From Mesorhizobium sp. WSM3626 (GTDB lineage Bacteria; Pseudomonadota; Alphaproteobacteria; Rhizobiales; Rhizobiaceae), in assembly GCF_000513935.1 (NCBI RefSeq), contig NZ_AZUY01000007.1, positions 17,807 to 81,806 on the forward strand: a stretch of 64,000 nucleotides of DNA. The letters are read 5' to 3'. The notes beneath the pieces were generated by a model. It made no database searches. It was given only the letters and a program-made list of their open reading frames with translations, and had not been told where the DNA came from. Made by a program: the position numbers and the translations under genes. Within the stretch, counting starts at the first letter, position 1. Each line of letters begins with the position of its first letter. Positions 43,601 through 52,346 of the stretch are shown here, piece after piece.

Positions 43601-44146
43601 ATGCCGGGTTCGACGACCGTGACCGAGGCCGCCGCCAAAAGCCTATTCAAGCTGATGGCGATCAAGGATGAATACGAGGTGGCGCGGCTCTACACCGACG
43701 GCTCCTTCGCCGCCGAGCTTGGCAAGCAGTTCCAGAGCTACGAGAAGCTCGAATTCCATCTCGCGCCGCCGATCATGGGGCGTCGCGGCAATGACGGCAA
43801 GCCGAGGAAATCGAGCTTCGGGCCTTGGATGATGAAGGGCTTTCGCCTGCTGGCGGCGATGAAGGGCCTGCGCGGCACGGCTTTCGACCTGTTCGGCTAC
43901 ACCGCCGAGCGGCGCATGGAACGGCAATTGCTGGCGCAATACGAAGCCGATCTGCAGCTCGTGGCCAGCTCGCTGGCGCCGGGCAAAATCGAGGCCGCGG
44001 TAGCCCTGGCCTCGGTCCCGGCGCTGATCCGCGGCTATGGCCATGTCCGGCGGGCAAGCGCCGAAAAGGCGGCGGGCGAGCGCCGCAGGTTGCTCGACCG
44101 TTTTGCGGCGGCACCGGCAAGGCCTGAACTCCAGGCCGCCGAGTGA
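40652..44146 (+). CDS. Indolepyruvate ferredoxin oxidoreductase, fused alpha-gamma subunits
   Basis: 1164-residue single-chain 2-oxoacid (indolepyruvate) ferredoxin oxidoreductase. The N-terminal part (residues 10-400) holds the pyrimidine-binding/core region (GLVSGYRGSPLGGLD), the central thiamine diphosphate domain starts near FFCSGCPHNSSTK with GEGAQWVGQAPF and GDGTYNHSG, cysteines follow in CEGCGDCGVQSNC and SCNKDFSCVNGFCPS for iron-sulfur clusters, and the C-terminal gamma domain begins at GVGGTGVVTVGAVLG. It oxidatively decarboxylates aryl pyruvates to acyl-CoA in aromatic amino-acid degradation. ATG 40652 follows GAGG. It is a solitary gene. The fused form is usual in Proteobacteria, unlike archaeal IorAB. 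Confidence 0.9.
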   Translation: MTLHDVALDDKFDLGKKRIFLSGAQAVIRMLLMQRERDRRAGLNTAGLVSGYRGSPLGGLDMQLWKAKKQLGEADIVFQPGLNEELAATACWGSQQTELLGEGTHDGVFSVWYGKGPGVDRSGDVFRHANLAGSSRYGGVLALMGDDHMAESSTNAHATEFLFVDTMVPILNPAGVQEIIDYGLYGFAMSRFAGTWAAIKCVKDNIESTASVDASLERLNIVVPDFDMPPGGLNIRHEIDMLGQEERLHEHKRAAASAFIHANGLNRIVYSGGRNPKLGIITLGKSYLDVRQALEDIGIDEAEANRIGVRLFKVGCPWPLDLQHIAEFARGLDTIVVVEEKRSLIEVQLRESLYGTATQPVIVGKKDERGDWLFPAKGALDPNEIAIALGERIVKTIGPSEEISARVAKLRQFQAMLKDATDIGSRTPFFCSGCPHNSSTKVPDGSIAAAGIGCHFMALWMDRNTLGFTAMGGEGAQWVGQAPFSKRGHIFQNLGDGTYNHSGTLAIRFALSSEANITYKILYNDAVAMTGGQPHEGGLTVDMIARQVRAEGVDRIAIVTDEPDKYAGKAEFPAGATIHHRDDLDLVQRELRDVEGVSILLYDQTCAAEKRRRRKRGTFPDPDKRVFINELVCEGCGDCGVQSNCVSIQPVETEFGRKRKIDQSSCNKDFSCVNGFCPSFVTVHGAKIRKAEGLAGKTDPLEGVPTPVEFPLGVEGWAAIIDGVGGTGVVTVGAVLGMAAHLEDKGCGMIDMAGLAQKGGSVFTHVRIARTPEEINAIRVSAGKADLVLGCDLVVSGAKKVLTAVREGHTIFLANTAEIMPGEFARSADFSLPVERLKKAIRSAAGDDKAHFFDATRTATALFGNSLGANMFMLGFAFQHGGLPLSAEAVEKAIELNGEAVAMNIAAFRWGRRAAHQPDFVRGLVAQPGSTFADKTGQAAPVAETLDEIIARRGTFLTAYQNAAYGKRYADRISTLRAAETKAMPGSTTVTEAAAKSLFKLMAIKDEYEVARLYTDGSFAAELGKQFQSYEKLEFHLAPPIMGRRGNDGKPRKSSFGPWMMKGFRLLAAMKGLRGTAFDLFGYTAERRMERQLLAQYEADLQLVASSLAPGKIEAAVALASVPALIRGYGHVRRASAEKAAGERRRLLDRFAAAPARPELQAAE

Positions 44147-44237
44147 GCCAAAAGCGCCCGAAAATCAGGCGTTTGAGCCCAAGCTAAAGGTTTTTTAATG
44201 GGACTATGCCAAGGCTGGGGCTCATTGGGCGCCAGTA

Positions 44238-46553
44238 ATGGGCAGAACAAAAACCGATAACATCCCGGTGGATGTTTATATCCAGTTTGTGCGCTCGTTG
44301 TTCGACAACGCGCATATGCTGGTTATCGGCGCGCTTTGCCATGCCGTCATCAGCCTCATGGTCTACTGGCGCAACGGCCAACCCATCTTCCTGGTTCTCG
44401 CAGGCGCGCTGCTTGCCATCGGCGTCTGGCGCTACTTCAGCCTGCGGCGGTTCCACCGCTCGGGCGGCGTGATGCGCGACGCCGCCGATGCGACTAGGTG
44501 GGAGCGCGAATACATCCTGAAGGGAAGCCTTCAGGGGTTATTGCTGGGGTTCTTTTGCTTCATTTCCATCTATGTCTACTCGGATTCCTATGCCGAGATC
44601 GGCGCGCTGTCGGTAACGCTGTCCTCGCTGGTGACTGTCGTGGGCCGAAATTACGGCTCGCCGCGCATGGTCATGATCTTCGCGGTCACCTTCGTCGGGC
44701 CGATCGCCGCCGCCCTCATTCTCAGGTTCGACATCCCCTACGTCGTGCTTGGCCTGCTGATCATTCCGTTCATGTTCATCATCAAGGGCAGCGCCGACCA
44801 TGTCCGCAACGTGCTGTTTTCGGCCGTTGTCGGACACAAGCAGGCGAGGCAGATCGCGCAGCGCTTCAATCGCGCCCTCAACACCATGTCGCATGGCCTC
44901 GTCATGCTCGGCCCCGATGGCAAGGTGGTCGTCGGCAATGCGGAAGCCGCCCATCTGATGTCGCTCAAATCGCCGGACCAGTTGCTCGGACGGTCGATCC
45001 ATTCGCTGCTCTTGCGCGGCGTCGCCGGCGGCATGCTCGCACCAAAGGACTGCCGCTATGTCGAGGCGCAGCTGACGCGCGCGTTGCGCGAAGGGCGCGA
45101 CCGCAAGGTGCTGGTTTCCTTTTCCAACGGGCAGCACTTCGAATTTTCGGCGCGCGAGGGCAACCAGGAATTGGGCGTCATCACCTTCGAGGACGTCACT
45201 GCGCGTGTCGAAGCGGAGGAAAAGATCCGGTTCATGGCGCGCTACGACAACCTCACCGGCCTTCCGAACCGCGCCTATTTCCACGAACTGGTCGGCGAAT
45301 TGATGGCCTCGGGCGACCGCGATCGCATGTGCGGCCTGGCCGTGGTCGACCTCGACGATTTCAAGAGCGTCAACGACACGCTCGGCCATCCTGTGGGCGA
45401 TGGCCTGATCTACGCCGTCGCCGAGCGGCTGGCGGCCATTGCCGGACAAGGCCTTACCGTCAGCCGCTTCGGCGGCGACGAGTTCATGCTGTTCTTCGAT
45501 CGCATTGATGATGAGAGCCATCTGGCGAGCCTGCTCGACGAGATTTTCGCCGAGCTGCAGGGGGAGGTCGACGTCGCGGGCCATGGGTTGCGGATTCAGG
45601 CCAGCGCCGGCGCGGTGCTGTCCAAGGTCGACGAAATCGATGTCGACGCCATGATCGTCAAGGCGGACCTGGCGCTCTACAAGGCCAAGGAACTGGGCAA
45701 GAACGGTTGGCGGCTGTTCGAGGCGGCGATGGACGCCGCGTTCCGCAACCGCCAGCTGATGAAGGCGGACCTGCGCACCGCCGTGGAAAGCAGGGACCTG
45801 CGGGTCGTCTATCAGCCGATCGTGGCGATGAACACCATGCGCATCGCCAGCTGCGAGGCGCTTTGCCGCTGGGATCATCCCGATCTCGGGCCGATTTCGC
45901 CCGGCATTTTCATTCCGCTTGCCGAGGAGATGGGCATCATTTCCGAGATCAGCACCTTCGTGCTGCATGCGGCTTGCACCGAATGCGCCAAATGGCCTGA
46001 CCAGACCAGCGTCTCGGTCAATCTCTCGGCCAGGGATTTCCGCAGCCGCGACGTCATCCAGAAGGTGCGCGATGCCTTGGCGAACTCCGGGCTCCCCGCT
46101 AGCCGCCTGGAAATCGAAGTCACGGAAACCGCGCTGCTCGACGACAAGTCCTTGACCCGCCAATATATCGAGGAACTGAAGCAGCTCGGCGTCCGCATCG
46201 CCCTCGACGATTTCGGCACCGGCTATTCAAGCCTGAGCTATCTGCACAAGCTTCCACTCGACAAGATCAAGATCGACCGGTCGTTCGTGATGGACATCAC
46301 CCACAATCCGCGCTCGCTCGAGCTGCTGAAGGGCGTCGTCGACCTGATCCGCATCCTCGGACTCTCCGTCACCATCGAAGGCGTGGAGACATTCGAGCAG
46401 CTCAAGATCCTCATGCAATCGGTGAAGCCGGATCTTGTCCAGGGCTTCCTTTTCGGCGCCGCGCTCAGCGCGTCGGGCATCGAAACCATGTCCAACGTGA
46501 CCTGGCCCTTCGCTGCCGAATTGCGGCCGCTCAAGAAGCGCGCCACCACCTGA
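44238..46553 (+). CDS. Membrane-bound GGDEF-EAL cyclic-di-GMP protein
   Basis: 771-residue signalling protein. Residues about 25-190 contain six or so membrane segments (MLVIGALCHAVISLMVYW, PIFLVLAGALLAIGVW and others), then a PAS-like region (about 205-320, ALNTMSHGLVMLGPDGKVVVGN), GGDEF at 412-416 in a canonical form (SRFGGDEFMLF), and an EAL domain starting at Glu540 with EAL, DDFGTGYSS and TIEGVE. Both catalytic domains appear intact, so it may make or break cyclic-di-GMP depending on input. ATG 44238 has no clear ribosome site. The next gene, a FeeM-like synthase, follows on the same strand 158 bases later. Confidence 0.92.
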   Translation: MGRTKTDNIPVDVYIQFVRSLFDNAHMLVIGALCHAVISLMVYWRNGQPIFLVLAGALLAIGVWRYFSLRRFHRSGGVMRDAADATRWEREYILKGSLQGLLLGFFCFISIYVYSDSYAEIGALSVTLSSLVTVVGRNYGSPRMVMIFAVTFVGPIAAALILRFDIPYVVLGLLIIPFMFIIKGSADHVRNVLFSAVVGHKQARQIAQRFNRALNTMSHGLVMLGPDGKVVVGNAEAAHLMSLKSPDQLLGRSIHSLLLRGVAGGMLAPKDCRYVEAQLTRALREGRDRKVLVSFSNGQHFEFSAREGNQELGVITFEDVTARVEAEEKIRFMARYDNLTGLPNRAYFHELVGELMASGDRDRMCGLAVVDLDDFKSVNDTLGHPVGDGLIYAVAERLAAIAGQGLTVSRFGGDEFMLFFDRIDDESHLASLLDEIFAELQGEVDVAGHGLRIQASAGAVLSKVDEIDVDAMIVKADLALYKAKELGKNGWRLFEAAMDAAFRNRQLMKADLRTAVESRDLRVVYQPIVAMNTMRIASCEALCRWDHPDLGPISPGIFIPLAEEMGIISEISTFVLHAACTECAKWPDQTSVSVNLSARDFRSRDVIQKVRDALANSGLPASRLEIEVTETALLDDKSLTRQYIEELKQLGVRIALDDFGTGYSSLSYLHKLPLDKIKIDRSFVMDITHNPRSLELLKGVVDLIRILGLSVTIEGVETFEQLKILMQSVKPDLVQGFLFGAALSASGIETMSNVTWPFAAELRPLKKRATT

Positions 46554-46711
46554 CATCGTCCTGAAGTCATTCGTCGAGGGGCATGATGCTCCCGCGCTCG
46601 TTATTTACGATCTGTTAACGTTAATTTAGGGTAAACGCGAAAGCTCGCAATTTTGCTTCTTGTTCCTCCAGCGCTTCGCTATGGTCGTTTGTGCGGCGAT
46701 ACGAGGATCAA

Positions 46712-47482
46712 ATGGACAATAAGTTGGTGAGTAGGCCGCTGGCGGCGGCTGCGGGCAGGGACAAGAATCGTCCTTCGGTGTTTACAGATCACATCATGGA
46801 TGTTCTGGAGCACGTGGAGTATCGCCTTTGCGATGGCGCCGAGGATTTGGAAGCGATCTATAAGCTTCGCTACAATTCCTACCTTCACGCCGGTATGGTC
46901 AAATCAGATGCTTCCCACATGGTGAAGGACAGCTTCGACGATCTGCCCAATTCTTACCGCTTTGGCGTCTTCTTCGACGGCACGCTCGTCAGCACCATCA
47001 GAATTCATTACGCCAGCGCGAGGTATCCTGTTTCACCCAGCACCGATGTTTTCGGCGACGTGCTGTCACGGCGTCTGGCTTCTGGCGAGACGTTCGTCGA
47101 CCCGAGCCGGTTCGCCGCCGATCTCGAGTGGTCGAGCAGTCTGCGGGTGCTGCCCTACATCACGTTGAGGCTGGCGGTGGTCGCCTGCAGCCATTTCAAG
47201 CCAACCTATTGCCTGACGGCGATCAAGGAAGAGCATTCCGCTTTCTATCATCGCATCTTCCGTTCCGAGCAGGCGGTGCCGCCGCGGAATTATCCCGGAC
47301 TTACCGTTCCCGTGCATCTGTTCCAGTCGAAATGCTCCGAGAACATGCAGGCGACGCTGGATCGTTTCCCTTTCTTCAATTCCACGGCGTTCGAGCAGCG
47401 CATGCTTTTCCAACGCCCCAGGCGGGGCGAGTTGGCGCCGCTGACCATTCTGCCCACGGCCAAGTATTTCGAGGCGGCCTGA
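46712..47482 (+). CDS. FeeM/autoinducer-synthase-like GNAT-fold protein
   Basis: 256-residue protein that resembles N-acyl amino acid synthase FeeM and acyl-homoserine-lactone synthases: YRLCDGAEDLEAIYKLRYNSYL matches the early conserved arginine/tyrosine block, FFDGTLVSTIRIHYA the central strand, and FVDPSRFAADLEW followed by YITLRLAVVACSHF the acyl donor-binding part. It probably transfers an acyl chain from acyl-ACP or acyl-CoA to an amine acceptor. The N-terminal 35 residues are disordered and basic. ATG 46712 has GAGG five bases upstream. The sequence TTAACGTTAA (46615-46624) in the upstream region is a palindrome and a partial CtrA match. No LuxR-type receptor is adjacent. Confidence 0.75.
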   Translation: MDNKLVSRPLAAAAGRDKNRPSVFTDHIMDVLEHVEYRLCDGAEDLEAIYKLRYNSYLHAGMVKSDASHMVKDSFDDLPNSYRFGVFFDGTLVSTIRIHYASARYPVSPSTDVFGDVLSRRLASGETFVDPSRFAADLEWSSSLRVLPYITLRLAVVACSHFKPTYCLTAIKEEHSAFYHRIFRSEQAVPPRNYPGLTVPVHLFQSKCSENMQATLDRFPFFNSTAFEQRMLFQRPRRGELAPLTILPTAKYFEAA

Positions 47483-47604
47483 TCCCACACCATTTCCGGG
47501 CGTTACGCCTCCTGCGGGTCGATGGAGCTTTCCAGGCCTGACCGCGTTGTGAGTAGCGGCATCGATACGAGTTGATGCTTATCGCTTCTTGAAAGGACAA
47601 CGAC

Positions 47605-47754
47605 ATGCATCTATCCCAGCTCGCGCTCACGCCGCTGATCTCGCTGATCGCCGGCGTGCTGATCCTGATCATGCCGCGGCTGCTGAACTATATCGTCGCG
47701 CTCTATCTGATCATCGTTGGGCTGCTCGGGCTTTTTCCTCACCTTGCTGGCTGA
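47605..47754 (+). CDS. DUF3096 micro-protein (membrane)
   Basis: 49-residue hydrophobic protein, too short for usual cut-offs: it begins MHLSQLALTPLISLIAG and continues with ILIMPRLLNYIVALYLIIVGLLG, a pattern of the DUF3096 family. Two membrane segments separated by a PRLL turn. A GAAAGGA ribosome site lies eight bases before ATG 47605. Function unknown. It is separate from the oxidase subunit gene that follows after 162 bases. Confidence 0.85.
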   Translation: MHLSQLALTPLISLIAGVLILIMPRLLNYIVALYLIIVGLLGLFPHLAG

Positions 47755-47916
47755 GACGCTGGGCAGGCCTCGCGCAAAACCCATCCCTGCGGGCATCGGC
47801 CCGCAGTTTCAATTTTCCCTTGAGGCAGTTGTCGGCTGCGATGCGGCAATAGCGCCATTGCTCTCCGCGCGGCTTTTCGGTATGTGCCTGAAAGATGTCT
47901 TCGAAGGGGTATTCCT

Positions 47917-48141
47917 ATGGCTGAGCATACGCCGAGCGGTCCTGCAGAACTGGGCGCGAAGATGGACTATGCCGAGCATGACCGCACCTATGCGGGCTTC
48001 CTGGCGCTGGCCAAATATGGTTCGCTCTTCTGCGGTGCGCTTCTTCTGGCGATGGCTTTCGGCTTCTTCGCGGGCGGCTTCTTCTCTGCGCTGATCCTGT
48101 TCGTGCTTATTCTGGCCGTCGGCGCCTTCATTCTGCGATAG
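47917..48141 (+). CDS. aa3-type cytochrome c oxidase subunit IV-like protein
   Basis: 74-residue one- to two-helix membrane protein of the bacterial aa3 oxidase subunit IV family (COX4_pro_2). The N-terminal soluble part has the conserved MDYAEHDRTYAGFLALAKYG, followed by a hydrophobic tail LLLAMAFGFFAGGFF and FVLILAVGAFIL. ATG 47917 lies behind GAAGGGG. In many alphaproteobacteria this gene precedes the transhydrogenase genes, as here, 88 bases before pntAA. It stabilises or accompanies the oxidase; the catalytic subunits are elsewhere. Confidence 0.88.
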   Translation: MAEHTPSGPAELGAKMDYAEHDRTYAGFLALAKYGSLFCGALLLAMAFGFFAGGFFSALILFVLILAVGAFILR

Positions 48142-48229
48142 ACCTTCCAAAAACCCTCTTGCGGTTGAAGTAGCCGGATATCCCGGCCGACACTTCGCGC
48201 AGACAGGTTCCAGCCGAAAGGATCATGCG

Positions 48230-49504
48230 GTGGGACAGACGGTTTTCATCCCTCGTGAGCTCGATGCGAACGAGCCGCGCGTTGCCGCTTCGCCCGATAC
48301 GGTGAAGCGGCTGGCTGGGCTGGGCTTCGACATCATCGTCGAAGCCGGTGCCGGCACCCGCTCGCGCATCCCCGACGAGGAGTTTGCCAAGGCAGGCGCT
48401 GCCATCGGCAAGGCGGCGGATGTCGCCAAGGCCGATGTCGTGCTGAAGGTTCGCCGGCCAACGCATGCCGAGCTGAAGGGCTACAAAGCCGGCGCCGCGG
48501 TGATCGCCATCATGGATCCCTACGGCAATGATGCTGAAGTCGCGGCCCTTGCCAAAGCCGGCGTCACCGCCTTCTCGATGGAGTTCATGCCGCGCATCAC
48601 CCGCGCGCAATCGATGGACGTGCTGTCCAGCCAGGCCAATCTTGCCGGCTACCAGGCGGTGATCGACGGAGCCGCCGAATATGACCGGGCGCTGCCGATG
48701 ATGATGACGGCCGCGGGCACGGTGCCGGCGGCGAAGGTCTTCATCATGGGCGTCGGCGTCGCCGGCCTGCAGGCGATCGCCACGGCGCGCCGTCTCGGCG
48801 CGGTCGTCACCGCCACCGACGTTCGGCCCGCCGCCAAGGAACAGGTCGCCTCGCTCGGCGCAAAATTCCTGGCCGTCGAGGACGAGGAGTTCAAGGCCGC
48901 GGAGACCGCGGGCGGCTACGCGAAGGAAATGTCGAAGGAGTATCAGGCCAAGCAGGCGGCGCTCACCGCCGAGCATATCGCCAAGCAGGACATCGTCATC
49001 ACCACGGCGCTGATCCCAGGCCGGCCGGCGCCGAAGCTTGTCTCTGCCGCCATGGTTGCCTCGATGAAACCGGGCTCGGTAATCGTCGACCTCGCCGTCG
49101 AGCGTGGCGGCAATGTCGAGGGTGCCGAGCCGGGCAAGATCGTCACCACCGCCAACAATGTGAAGATCGTCGGCCATCTCAACGTGCCGGGTCGCATCGC
49201 GGCATCCGCCTCGCTGCTCTATGCCAGGAACCTGTTCGCATTCCTCGAGACGCTGGTCGACAAGAACACCAAGACGCTGGCCATCAACCGCGAAGACGAT
49301 CTGGTCAAGGCGACGATGCTGACCGACGGCGGCAAGGTCGTCCATCCGGCCTTCGCCAAGGCCGACCAGCAGCCTTATATCGAGCCGCCCGCGATCCCGG
49401 CCACGACCATGGTCGCCGATGCTTCGGCTGCGCCGAAGAAGTCCGCGACCCGGAAGACCGCCGCATCCAAGTCACCCTCGCCGAAGCCGAAAGGGACCGC
49501 GTGA
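48230..49504 (+). CDS. pntAA: NAD(P) transhydrogenase subunit alpha 1 (NAD-binding)
   Basis: 424-residue soluble dI component of proton-translocating transhydrogenase. It binds NAD(H) and exchanges hydride with NADP in PntB. Signs: a start like [20 protein letters not shown], a PLRVAA-like region, [20 protein letters not shown] as the Rossmann motif, and [16 protein letters not shown] 48230 is the start, with GAAAGGA upstream; an ATG at 48223 is in the wrong frame. Its stop overlaps the pntAB start. The C-terminal 30 residues are a Lys/Ala/Pro-rich linker. The three-gene form (AA, AB, B) is normal for alphaproteobacteria. Confidence 0.94.
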   Translation: MGQTVFIPRELDANEPRVAASPDTVKRLAGLGFDIIVEAGAGTRSRIPDEEFAKAGAAIGKAADVAKADVVLKVRRPTHAELKGYKAGAAVIAIMDPYGNDAEVAALAKAGVTAFSMEFMPRITRAQSMDVLSSQANLAGYQAVIDGAAEYDRALPMMMTAAGTVPAAKVFIMGVGVAGLQAIATARRLGAVVTATDVRPAAKEQVASLGAKFLAVEDEEFKAAETAGGYAKEMSKEYQAKQAALTAEHIAKQDIVITTALIPGRPAPKLVSAAMVASMKPGSVIVDLAVERGGNVEGAEPGKIVTTANNVKIVGHLNVPGRIAASASLLYARNLFAFLETLVDKNTKTLAINREDDLVKATMLTDGGKVVHPAFAKADQQPYIEPPAIPATTMVADASAAPKKSATRKTAASKSPSPKPKGTA

Positions 49505-49929
49505 TGGATCAGACCTTGCAGAAAGCCCTGGACCAGCTCGACCAGGCGAGTGCCGCCGTCAGGCTCGCGGTGCAGAACCTGGCCAATGCCCCGGGTGGCA
49601 CTGAGGCCGCCGGTGACGCCGCGCACGCGCTGTCGGGCGGTGCCATCGATCCCTTCGTCTTCCGTTTCGCCATCTTCATCCTGGCGATCTTCGTCGGCTA
49701 CTACGTCGTCTGGTCGGTGACCCCCGCACTGCACACGCCGCTGATGGCGGTCACCAACGCCATTTCCTCGGTCATCGTCGTCGGCGCGCTGCTCGCGGTC
49801 GGCATAGCGGCCTCCGGCGTCGCCGCCGGCTTTGGCTTCGTCGCGCTGATGCTGGTCTCGGTCAACATCTTCGGCGGCTTTCTCGTCACCCAGCGCATGC
49901 TGGCCATGTACAAGAAGAAGGACAAGTAG
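49504..49929 (+). CDS. pntAB: NAD(P) transhydrogenase subunit alpha 2 (membrane)
   Basis: 141-residue membrane part of subunit alpha, with four hydrophobic segments after a polar N-terminal helix ([67 protein letters not shown]). Together with PntB it forms the proton path. The [14 protein letters not shown] end is characteristic of PntAB. ATG 49504 overlaps the pntAA stop as TGATG. Six bases before pntB. Confidence 0.94.
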   Translation: MDQTLQKALDQLDQASAAVRLAVQNLANAPGGTEAAGDAAHALSGGAIDPFVFRFAIFILAIFVGYYVVWSVTPALHTPLMAVTNAISSVIVVGALLAVGIAASGVAAGFGFVALMLVSVNIFGGFLVTQRMLAMYKKKDK

Positions 49930-49935
49930 AGCGCC

Positions 49936-51342
49936 ATGAACGCCAACTTCGCGTCCTTCCTCTATCTGGTTTCCGGCGTCCTGTTCATCATGGCGTTGCG
50001 CGGCCTGTCACACCCGACCACCAGCCGCCAGGGCAATCTCTACGGCATGATCGGCATGGGCATCGCCATTGCCACCACACTGGCGCTGGCAGTCCCGTTG
50101 GTCCCGTCGGCCGGCCGCTACGGTCTGATCGTGCTCGGTCTCGCCATCGGCGGCGGCGTCGGCGCCGTGACCGCGCGCCGCATCGCCATGACCTCGATGC
50201 CGCAGCTGGTCGCCGCTTTCCACAGCCTCGTCGGTCTCGCCGCCGTCATGGTCGCGGCCGCGGCCATCTACGCGCCCGAAAGCTTCGGCATCGGCACTAT
50301 GGGCGACATCCATGCCCAGGCCCTGATCGAGATGAGCCTGGGCGTCGCCATCGGCGCCGTCACCTTCACCGGCTCGGTCATCGCCTTCCTGAAGCTCGAC
50401 GGCCGCATGTCGGGCAAGCCGATCATGATCGGCGGCCGTCATTTCATCAATGCCGCACTTGGCGTCGCCCTGATCGTGCTGATCGTGCTTTTGGTCACCA
50501 CCGAATCGAAGCTGGTCTTTTGGCTTATCGTCGCCGCCTCGCTGGTGCTCGGCATCCTCCTGATCATCCCGATCGGCGGCGCCGACATGCCGGTCGTCGT
50601 CTCGATGCTGAATTCCTATTCGGGCTGGGCAGCGGCCGCACTCGGCTTCACGCTCGGCAATCTGGCGCTGATCATCACCGGCGCGCTGGTCGGCTCGTCG
50701 GGCGCGATCCTGTCCTACATCATGTGCAAGGGCATGAACCGAAGCTTCATCTCGGTCATTCTCGGCGGTTTCGGCGGCGAAACGGCGGCTGCCGCCGCCG
50801 ACGGCATTGAGCGCACCGTCAAGCAGGGTTCGGCCGACGATGCCGCCTATCTGATGATGAACGCGCAGAAGGTCATCATCGTGCCCGGTTACGGCATGGC
50901 GGTCGCCCAGGCGCAGCACGCGCTGCGTGAAATGGCCGACAAGCTCAAGGCCAACGGCGTCGACGTCAAATACGCCATCCACCCGGTCGCCGGCCGTATG
51001 CCTGGCCATATGAACGTGCTGCTCGCCGAAGCCAACGTGCCTTACGACGAAGTGTTCGAGCTCGAGGACATCAACTCGGAGTTTGCCCAGGCCGACGTCG
51101 CCTATGTCATCGGCGCCAACGACGTCACCAACCCGTCCGCGCGTGATGACAAGAGCAGTCCGATCTACGGCATGCCGATCCTCGACGTCGACAAGGCGCG
51201 CACCTGCCTGTTCGTCAAGCGCTCGCTCGGTTCCGGCTATGCCGGCATCGACAACACGCTGTTCTACAAGGACGGCACCATGATGCTACTCGGCGACGCC
51301 AAGAAGATGACCGAGGAAATCGTCAAGGCCATGGATCACTGA
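49936..51342 (+). CDS. pntB: NAD(P) transhydrogenase subunit beta
   Basis: 468-residue PntB: about nine membrane helices (residues 1-260) followed by the soluble NADP-binding dIII domain (from about residue 290). Diagnostic stretches are NSYSGWAAAALGFTLGN, MCKGMNRSF, VIIVPGYGMAVAQAQH, HPVAGRMPGHMNVLLAEA, GANDVTNPSARDD and KRSLGSGYAGIDN. It couples proton import to NADP reduction by NADH. A hairpin terminator follows 28 bases downstream. The subunit is complete. Confidence 0.96.
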   Translation: MNANFASFLYLVSGVLFIMALRGLSHPTTSRQGNLYGMIGMGIAIATTLALAVPLVPSAGRYGLIVLGLAIGGGVGAVTARRIAMTSMPQLVAAFHSLVGLAAVMVAAAAIYAPESFGIGTMGDIHAQALIEMSLGVAIGAVTFTGSVIAFLKLDGRMSGKPIMIGGRHFINAALGVALIVLIVLLVTTESKLVFWLIVAASLVLGILLIIPIGGADMPVVVSMLNSYSGWAAAALGFTLGNLALIITGALVGSSGAILSYIMCKGMNRSFISVILGGFGGETAAAAADGIERTVKQGSADDAAYLMMNAQKVIIVPGYGMAVAQAQHALREMADKLKANGVDVKYAIHPVAGRMPGHMNVLLAEANVPYDEVFELEDINSEFAQADVAYVIGANDVTNPSARDDKSSPIYGMPILDVDKARTCLFVKRSLGSGYAGIDNTLFYKDGTMMLLGDAKKMTEEIVKAMDH

Positions 51343-51370
51343 CCGGGCGGCCTTGACCGTCGAATAGGAA

Positions 51371-51392
51371 GAGCCCGGTCGATGCCGGGCTC
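51371..51392. terminator. Hairpin terminator between pntB and the convergent membrane protein gene
   Basis: GAGCCCGG (51371-51378), six-base loop, CCGGGCTC (51385-51392). It lies 28 bases after pntB and 24 bases past the end of the convergent gene, so it can serve both. The trailing U-run is weak in both directions. Confidence 0.65.
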
Positions 51393-51416
51393 TGTGATTC
51401 TGGCGTGATGCTGCCT

Positions 51417-52337
51417 TCAACCGTTGGTCAGGAAGACCGCTTCCTCTTCATCGCGCTGCCGGCCGCCGAGCGCGGCGGCCGCACTGGCGATGAAGGCGCC
51501 GATGACCAGCGACAAGGCGCCGAGGAGCGCAAAGGTGGCGCTTGCCTTCCTTGCCGTGTCGGCCGCCTGTTTTGCCTTGACCTTCGCGTCCTGCGCCTTC
51601 GCCAGCACCGTGTCGACACGCGTCTTGGCGTCTGCCTCGGAAAGACCGGTGCGCGCGGCGACCAATTGGGCAAGGTAGGTCTTGTCTTCCGCGGGGACCT
51701 CGCCCGCGACAGCACCGGCGATCAGGATGCGCGAGGCCTGCCCGGCCGCGGCCGCTTCGTCGCCTGGATTGGCGGTCGCGAGCTTGGCCGGATCGGCCGG
51801 GCGGAACAGCGAATCCACCAGATAGGACGTCGCATTGTCGGCCGAGGTGGCGCTGGCATTGGCCGAGGCACCGGCCGACGCACCCATGGCGGCTCCCGAG
51901 GCCACGGTGGACACGGCCTGGACGCCTGAACCAATCGCGGCGGAAAGCGCCGAGCCGAGCACGCCGACGACCAGCAAGGTGGCCAATGCCCAGGCGAGGA
52001 AGCCGTGCGCGGTGTCGCGGAAATAGACCTCGTCGGTGTGGATGCCGACCCATTTGGTGCGCAACCGGCCCGCGAGGTAGCCGCCGACGCCCGACGACAG
52101 CCATTGCACGATGATAAGCCAGATGGCGGTCGATACCGCGAAAGTGGTGGCCGATGCACCGGAACCCGACCATGGCGACACCATGCTCAATCCAAGGCCC
52201 GAGCCGAGCAGCATGAGGATGAACGTCAGCGTCGAGGCCGCGAAGGCGCCGGCAATGATCGGTCCCCAGCTGACGGCGGTGGAGGACGATTCCGTTGAAG
52301 CTGATACGTCTACAGCCGATAGAGTGGCGGACTGCAT
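51417..52337 (-). CDS. Conserved multi-pass membrane protein of unknown function
   Basis: 306-residue membrane protein. After a 22-residue Ser-rich start come SWGPIIAGAFAASTLTFILMLLGSGLG, a WLIIVQWLSSGVGGYLAGRLRTKW segment, then AWALATLLVVGVLGSALSAAIGSG; a long Ala-rich soluble loop (about 145-260) contains a helical TYLAQLVAARTGLSEADAKTRV-like stretch; a last helix is FALLGALSLVIGAFIASAAAALG. The first segment pattern is shared by many rhizobial proteins that are often labelled PhnA-like, but no link to phosphonate metabolism is visible. The small membrane peptide at 52347 is just upstream on the same strand, possibly in one transcript. Confidence 0.78.
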   Translation of the reverse strand: MQSATLSAVDVSASTESSSTAVSWGPIIAGAFAASTLTFILMLLGSGLGLSMVSPWSGSGASATTFAVSTAIWLIIVQWLSSGVGGYLAGRLRTKWVGIHTDEVYFRDTAHGFLAWALATLLVVGVLGSALSAAIGSGVQAVSTVASGAAMGASAGASANASATSADNATSYLVDSLFRPADPAKLATANPGDEAAAAGQASRILIAGAVAGEVPAEDKTYLAQLVAARTGLSEADAKTRVDTVLAKAQDAKVKAKQAADTARKASATFALLGALSLVIGAFIASAAAALGGRQRDEEEAVFLTNG

Positions 52338-52346
52338 AGCGGCCCC

